DNA from: Stereocaulon alpinum
Lineage: Eukaryota; Ascomycota; Lecanoromycetes; Lecanorales; Stereocaulaceae
DNA: 63,790 bases
NCBI GenBank assembly: GCA_018257865.1
Contig: JAEUBA010000122.1
Coordinates: 1 to 63,790, forward strand
Direction of reading: 5' to 3'
The translations under genes were made by a program, and so were the position numbers. The notes below the pieces were generated by a model. It saw nothing but the letters and a program-made list of their open reading frames with translations, had not been told where the DNA came from and did no database searches. Position 1 is the stretch's first letter, and every line of letters begins with the position of its first letter. Positions 57,218 to 63,790 of this stretch are shown here, one piece after another.

Positions 57218-59900
57218 TAATCTTATACTCTAGATAATATTCTAGTTATTATTATATTTATTAAAATAACTACTACTAGCTTTATACTCTAGATAATATT
57301 CTAGTTATCGTTATAGTTATTAAAATAATTACTACTATAGTAGTATAGATAGGGCAGCTGCAGATATTTTATTATTAGATAGTAATTAGTTAGTAGATAG
57401 TAGTTAGTTAGCGACTAGTTAGTATATACTTAGCTTCGGATACCTTTATATAGTAATAAATATTATAATATCTTAAGATTATATATTATTTTCTATATAT
57501 AATTATTCTAGTAACAGACGCCCTTAATCCTATACCTTTAAATTAAGGATTTTTTACTTACCGTTAAGCTTTACTAATCTTTAAGCTTACCTTTACTACT
57601 TACTACTACCGGTTACGATACCTTTATATATATATATATATCTGCCTTTTTCCTCTTAAGCTGTTAATACCTAGTATTATTACTCTACTTATATTAAGGT
57701 CCTACTCTTAAATCTTCCTTAGATAAATTATTAGCGCAGGTACTAGCTACTATATAGTATAGTATATAATAAAAACCCTATACTTCTTAAAATGGTTTTA
57801 GAGGTAGTTATAAAGTCCCCTAAGCCTATTAAACTATATAATATAAGTTGGAAACGTAAAGTAGTATAGAGCGATATTTCGCCTTACTACTTTTCGAATT
57901 TAGTAATAGGTATATTAATTAGGTCGACTTAGATAATAGGTTAACCTAATTAATAATAGCGATACCGACTCTCCTTAATAATAAATTCGAGAGATAATTC
58001 GTAAGACTAATACCTATAATTCGAATAACTAGGCCCTAAGACCTAGAGAGGCTATAGAATTACGGGAGGTTAAGGACTTCCTCTTAATTACTATTATCAC
58101 TTAATACTTACTTATAAGAGGAGATTATATTAAAAGGGTTTCGCTTTCGTAGAAACGTAGTACTAGGCGAACTTTCTCTATACGTTTTCTAAAGATCTAT
58201 AAGGGATTAATTTTATTACTAAGAACCCTTTATTATATAGTACCTATTCCTTTAGGGCTAACGCCCCTAATCTTAGTTACTAGACCGCGTGTAGTTAGTA
58301 ATAATATTAAGGGTTTAGGTAGATTCTATTATAGATTAGGTAATAAGTACTAAATATAGGGAGTAATAGGCCTAGCCGTAATTATCTCTACGTCTACGGC
58401 TTCTTAGCTAATTAAAAATTCGAGGACCGTCTATTAGACTAGTAGGTAAACGTATTAATTCGTAGAAGGATTACTTAATTAATAGTTATAGGATAACTAT
58501 TAAATAGGAGGGGGATATATATAGTAGTATAGATAGTATAGCTGCAGGTATTTTAGTATTAGACGGGAATTAGTTAGTAGAGGTTAGCTAGTTAGTAATT
58601 AGTTAGCGTAGGCTTAGCTTTAGAGACCTTTATATAATAACGAATATTACTATATCTTAGATTATATAGCTTCTTTTCGATATATAATTATTCTAGTAAT
58701 AGGTAGTCTTTGCGGTTAATAGTAGTTAATTCTACCTCTGTCTAATATATAGTATCCTTATACTTACTATTCTACTATTATAATCTCTTAACTAACGCCC
58801 TTAATCCTATACCTTTATACTACTAGCTTTATACTCTAGATATAATTCTAGTTATTATTATAGTTATTAAAATAATTAATACTAGTCTATTAAAGTACTT
58901 TATAGAAATAGATAGATTATATTTTATATCGTAGCTTTTTAATAAGTACTATATCTTTCGCTTATAATATAACTTATTTTACGTAGATAGCGTATAGTTA
59001 TACTACTACTACCTTATTAATAATCCTTTCGAGTTATATTCTAGAGATTAATATACTACTAAGCTTATTAGTTAGCTTAGCCTCCGTAGCTTCTTGAAGT
59101 ATACTTAAAGTAGACGATTATATTCGAAGTAACTCTTTTATATACTCTAATAATACTTCCCTTATAAGCCGACTGAATACTAGTTATAGGATAACTAGCT
59201 TAGTAGATTTCTATAGTCGACGAATTTCTAGTAATACACAAGCTATATTATTTAATTAGTAGAAGTAGTTATTATTTATATATATTAGACTTACTACTAG
59301 CTTTGAATTTATATAATTAAGATAATCCTATTTTTATCCTTTATCTTAATTAACTTTTCGGGCCTTGCTTACGGCGTTAGATAATCTAAGTTTACGAGCG
59401 TTTCCGCTAAGTTTAATTACTATTAGTAGATAGGCTATTAGATCTTCGTTCGGTATCTACTACTACCGAATTATATCCTCCTAGAACTGTCGAATTATAT
59501 CCTTTAGGATCTAATCGGGCTCTTAGCCTATTATTAGTATTAATTTAAGGCGCTAAGCTACTACTAGGTCTCTATAGAGATATAGGGCTAGCTTAAGGTC
59601 CTAGCTACGAGACTAATCTAGATATTAGGACGTTTAGGGAGGTATTAGAATTTATCTTTAATACTAGGCGTATAGTAATAGATTATTCGGAATCTCTAGA
59701 ATTATAAAAAGCTATAATAGTAATATAAAGGTAGTTATATTAATAGGAGAAAAAGTAGGGAATTAAGGGGTTATTAAATAAAGGGTCTAAAGGTTAATCT
59801 TAGTAATAGATAATACTAAACTAACAGAGTATTAATCTAATACCGAATTCGGTAAGAAGGTACTATTACGACTAGGGTACTAGCTAGAATTATAACTATA
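57218..59900. repeat. Non-coding region with duplicated blocks
   Basis: Two related blocks, 57335-57520 and 58515-58705 (same strand), share 'tatagtagtatagata', 'gcWgcagRtatttta', 'gttagttagcga'-like words and 'atatataattattctagtaa'. A unit of about 55 bp, 'ctttatactctagataa...ttctagttattattatagttatta', occurs near 57222, 57281 and 58828 and, split by copy C, near 56229. There is a short TA run at 57625-57640. The plus-strand frame near 57793 (MVLEVVIKSPKPIKLYNIS) starts at a rare surviving ATG but soon meets stops; no family. 'cgcccttaatcctatacc' appears at both 57511 and 58797. Confidence 0.6.
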
Positions 59901-62900
59901 AAAATAGAAGCCTAAGTAATAAACTTTATAATTAAAATTCCTATCCCCTTAATTAAAGTTTATATTTATAGAGCTCCTGCAGTTCCCTCGCCCTTATAAG
60001 CTACTATATTTTACCTTAATTCTAATAGATTATTAGTTCCCTTAATATACTATTTATCTACGCTTATTAGCTCTACTATTCTATAATATCGTCTATAATA
60101 GTATCTAGTAATATCCTTACTCCTACCTTATATAGGGATTCTTCCCGTACCCTACTAGGTAATAATCTTAAGTATAGAGGTAAGAATAAAAGCTACTATA
60201 TCTTTAACCTAATAATAAAGGAGTACTAGATAACTTAGTAGACTAAGATAGTATAAGCTATATAGAACTCTAATAAAGATAGGCCTTTATATTCTAATAT
60301 TATCTAGGGCTCGCTATAGAGAAAGACTAAGAAATAGGACTATTTTTAAGAGTATACCCTTATTAGTAATAGGGAGCTATAGATTATCTACCGCTATTAT
60401 AATAAAGTAATTATCTACCTATTAATAGGGTATAGAACTATAGGGATAAAAATATATCTTACCTTAAAGGGATATATTAAGAAATCTAGTCTTAATACTC
60501 TTTAGTAGATAATAATTATTAATAGCTACTAAACTTAAGTAAGTACTTTCTAAGCCTTTAATTACTAGAATAATAATTAGAATAATCTAAAACCTTTTAT
60601 CTAGAGGAAAAAGTAAAAGCTTACTAAACTAGTATTAGGCGGCTATACTCTTACATACGATAACTTCCTAGAATAATTTCGTTATTAGATAATAGCTACC
60701 GGTTAGCTATTTAATATCGCTAATTACCCTAAGACTTTACGGCTCCTCCGATATCTTAATCTAACTCTAGAATTAGAGTTAGGATCTATATAGAAGAATC
60801 GCCTAATAATAAAGGTTAAGGAGATTAAAGATAGTCTTTTAAAGGACCTACCTTCTAATAATACTAAGGTCTCCTTAACCCTCGATTGCTAGTCGGTAAT
60901 AAATTATTAATTATATATAGCTATTATTACGTTTTTTATTAATAAAAATTAGAAGTAGTATAAAAGTCTCCTTAGGTTTAAATTTCTAGAAGGGAAATAT
61001 ACTAGCCGAAAACTTAGTAGAGTTATTAACCTAATCCTTATAAAGTATAACCTATATTATCGCCTTCTTACCCTTACGACTAATAATACTAGTAATAATA
61101 ATATATTATATAAGTACCTAGTCGACTACCTTCTAAACGCCTATTTTAGTAATTCCCTTAATCTTAGAGATAATAAGCTAATATAGTCTTTATAATATCT
61201 CCTATATATAGCGTATATTATCTAATTAGCTATAAAGGAGCTCCTTAGAAAAGTTTATATTAATCTAACTAATAAGGAATTCTAAAGGAATTAGACTAAT
61301 TATAATAATAAGGAGGAAGTTTAGAGATTAAGAAAGGGTCTACTAATAATACTAGTAAAGGTAAGAACTTTCTAATTATCTTTCTAGTTATTATTTACTT
61401 ATTAGACGAAGATTCGAAAGACTGCAGTCTATATTAATACGAGCAGTCAGCGTAAGAAGGTTTTTAATAAGATATAGTAAAAGCGGCTCGAAGATACTAG
61501 TATACTAGTCCCTACGTACTAACTAGCTTCTAATAAGGAAAAGTACTAATAATAATAACCCCTTAAGCTTTTCTAGGATATTAAGACTTAATAGGACTTA
61601 ACTTACTATATACTAATATAAGCCTATTTACTTCGCTAAGATATCGATAATTACTTAGAGGAAATATCAAATAATTAGCTAAAACTTAATAATAACGAAT
61701 AGTTATAGGTCGAATATCTAATCTAGCTTACTAAACCTTTTTATATCTTTATAAAGCTAATAAGTAAAGGGAAGGAAGCTATAATCTATTATATATTTAA
61801 TATCTATAATAAGCTTTTTAATTATCTTAAGAAGGAGATCTAGCGGCTAAGACGTAAACGTATTACTTAGAAAATAGAACTTCTCAGTGCGCTTAAGGCT
61901 ACTAAGGATAAATTAACTCTATACTATAGCTTTACGCAGTTAGGATTAGGATATCTATATAGGTAAGTAATACTTCTATATCTAAGTTATAGGGATACTC
62001 TATTTTAAAGCGACGCCTAGAAGGTTAATCTATCCTAAGAGGCGTAGGTAGATATCTATTAGAGAGTACTTAGATAAACTTTTAATAATTATTAAAATCT
62101 TGAAAGTAATAGCTAGTTACGAAGGGCTAAGCGATTAAGGGGATAGGCTGCTACTACGCTTAATAAATTTCTAGATAAGAATATCCTAATAGATATAGAT
62201 AATACTAACGACGATTAGCTTCAATAGTATAGAAGGTACTATAAGTATTTTAGTTATAATTCTAGTTATTAGTTACTAATTATATATCTATAATAGTACC
62301 CTTTTAGTACTTAAAATCTAAGCTAATCTTAAAGTAATAGAAGATCTTAGAGCCTTAATACCCTACTATTACTTAGATAGCTCGCGATATCCTTACGGCT
62401 AAAGCAGTAGGCGTTACTTATAAATAATACTTCTTAATAGCTAAAAGATACTATAGGGCTTAAAAATACTACGCGCCTATAACCTTTCGTACTAAGATAA
62501 TAGTACTCTATACTAAAAACTAGTAAAATAAAATCAAATAGGCTAGACTTAACTTAGAGGGTAATATAAGTATATTAATAGTAGAAAGGAAGGTCGATAG
62601 TAATATACGCGAAACTATAGTAATAGATTATTAGATTACCTATATTAGCGATAATAATAAAGTATGTAGAAGGAATACGGTAAGTGAGCTCTACCTCCTA
62701 AAAGATATAACTAATTAATAACTAGTAATAGCCAGCTGAAAGGCGTTTATATAGTTAAAGAGGGTTAATATTAATAGACCTAAATCCGCTAAAGAGGGTA
62801 AGAGGAGATTAAGAAGCGGATACTTTAAGTAGAGTTAAGGTAGAAGGTTTAGGGGCACTAAGTATAATTACTAGGGATAAGAATATAGTTAGAGATACTT
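59900..62900 (+). mobile_element. hAT-type DNA transposon remnant
   Basis: Plus-strand region with a hAT transposase reading (see next entry). Termini were not identified: the hAT 8-bp target duplication and short inverted ends could not be found by eye. RIP is moderate to heavy. The element probably extends beyond the coding part into the repeat-rich DNA on one or both sides. Confidence 0.72.
60180..62560 (+). pseudogene. hAT transposase
   Basis: Domains in order: a BED-like zinc finger (about 60385-60490; 'YRYYNKVI' then 'TIGIKIYLTLKGY', Cys/His now Tyr), and 'QLFNIANYPKTLRLLRYLNP' (about 60700), as in hAT. The catalytic region starts LTLDC*SVINYQL at about 60875 (family TxDxWTSxxxxxY). 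'TTNNTSNNN' near 61080 stands for the DNASNN block, and near 61210 a run (YIAYII.LAIKELL) resembles CxAHxIQLAxKELL. Then come 'LTKPFYIFIKLISKGKEAII' (about 61730) and the C-terminal dimerisation segment near 62390-62470 (RYPYG.../VGVTYK.YFLIAKRYY). Order and motifs fit hAT; stops inactivate it. Confidence 0.72.
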
Positions 62901-63094
62901 AATAAGAGATAGAGAGGTAAATAGGGATAGCAGATATCTTAGTATATAGCTGATTAGGACGTTAATACTATTTCTAGTTATTATTCTACTTATAAAATCT
63001 AGGAGATTTATATCTACTATTCTACTATTCTAAGTATTTATATTTAGTAGTTAATTCTTATTAAGTCCTATTTATTTCTATTAATACCTTAAGA

Positions 63095-63295
63095 GTATAT
63101 AATATCCTATTAGGATATCCTATATTAGTAGGATATCCTACTAATATACTATACCTCTTAGCGATCCTATCCCGATACTATCCTATACCTGCCAAAAGGT
63201 ATAGGATTTGGGGTGCCCTAAACCTATACTATACCAGTATACTATACTATCCTAGTGGGATATCCTATAGGATATCCTATACCTTTCCGGCCAGT
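63095..63295 (+). repeat. Palindrome-rich dispersed repeat, copy 2
   Basis: Homologue of 53505-53700 in the same orientation. Several perfect palindromes occur, including 'ggatatcctataggatatcc' near 63258. It also has 'gccaaaaggtataggattt', showing little RIP. It lies just beyond the hAT coding region, so it may be a hAT subterminal region. Confidence 0.75.
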
Positions 63296-63299
63296 AGTA

Positions 63300-63790
63300 T
63301 TAGCTATACCTTTAAAGATCCTAAAGGGACGTTAATCTTATATAATAGTAGTATTATATTTACTTACTTATACTTTAATTTACCTACGAGAATATTAGAG
63401 TTTATTACTATTATATACTCTCTAGTATTCTCTATAAGGTAGAGACCTATATATACGTTAGGTAGTAATAAAAGCTTTTAGTATTTAGTATCTTAAGGCT
63501 TTTATCCCTTACGTTTACTCTTTTATTTATCCTTTCTTATTACTAGTAGCACTATTACTTTATCTAAATCCGGACTAGATATAGCTGCGTCTAAAAGGAT
63601 ATTACCTAAGGCTTTAATATTATTATCCTTATACTCCTCTATATTATCTTTATTAATATTAGCCTCGAAGCCTTCTATAGGCGTTATAATAGTATATAAT
63701 ATTAACTTCTAGTATACCTAACGTCCTTTTATTATATACTAATATAGAACGTCTAGCTTAGTATACTATTAGCTTCTAATACGCGTATTA
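63300..63790 (-). pseudogene. Unidentified coding-like remnant at right edge
   Basis: On the minus strand an open stretch of about 61 codons (63708-63526) begins KLILYTIITPIEGFEANINK and includes EEYKDNN and LLDAAISSPDLDKVIVLL before a stop. The 'ANINK...LLDAA' pattern is vaguely like an ankyrin repeat, but too little is present to assign it. The gene would continue past the window edge. It could be a host-gene remnant or part of a transposon. No start codon visible. Confidence 0.3.

Overview
The window is a transposon graveyard from a filamentous ascomycete (Pezizomycotina-type genome; species not identifiable from the sequence). The key evidence is the base composition. Over most of the 63.8 kb the dinucleotides CpA and TpG are almost absent and TpA is extremely abundant, while CpG is still common. 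This is the footprint of repeat-induced point mutation (RIP), C-to-T at CpA on either strand. ATG becomes ATA, CAA/CAG/TGG become stops, and Cys and His codons become Tyr. As a result there is no intact gene of any size, and the few open frames are shadows or lie in tandem repeats. I see no host gene, tRNA, rRNA or CRISPR array.

Layout, left to right. 1-127: nearly unmutated piece of a LINE 3' region. 128-4616: decayed minus-strand Ty3/Gypsy fragment (Gypsy-4). 4617-5778: minisatellite-bearing TA-flanked element, copy A. 5781-8611: minus-strand Gypsy fragment (Gypsy-3), interrupted at 6548-7579 by copy B. 8612-32203: a nest in which a plus-strand Tad1-like LINE (LINE-A) is interrupted by a complete chromovirus (Gypsy-1, 9618-15655, TSD CTTAG) and by a minus-strand LINE (LINE-B, about 19363-31457). 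LINE-B is in turn interrupted by a second complete chromovirus (Gypsy-2, 23909-30606, TSD ATCCC). 32204-33569 and 33605-36253: two more partial LINEs (C and D). 36254-42227: Ty1/Copia element with two LTRs. 42228-about 49200: plus-strand Gypsy-5 with an in-frame tandem repeat and a 531-bp TRIM-like insertion. About 49400-52900: minus-strand Pogo/Fot1 DNA transposon carrying a second TRIM-like insertion. 53.0-59.9 kb: non-coding repeats and unrecognised remnants, including copy C of the minisatellite element (56285-57217). About 59.9-62.9 kb: plus-strand hAT transposase remnant. 63.1-63.8 kb: a palindrome-rich repeat and an unidentified coding-like remnant.

The parts do not cooperate as pathways; they record the order of invasions. 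Empty-site copies and target duplications fix several events: LINE-A first, then Gypsy-1 and LINE-B into it, then Gypsy-2 into LINE-B. The LTR pairs differ almost only by transitions, so most change after insertion looks RIP-like. The most unusual items are the minisatellite-bearing element, present in RIPed and un-RIPed copies; the two TRIM-like miniature LTR elements; the Gypsy-5 peptide repeat, whose measured spacings are all multiples of three; and a recurrent CG-to-TA double substitution.
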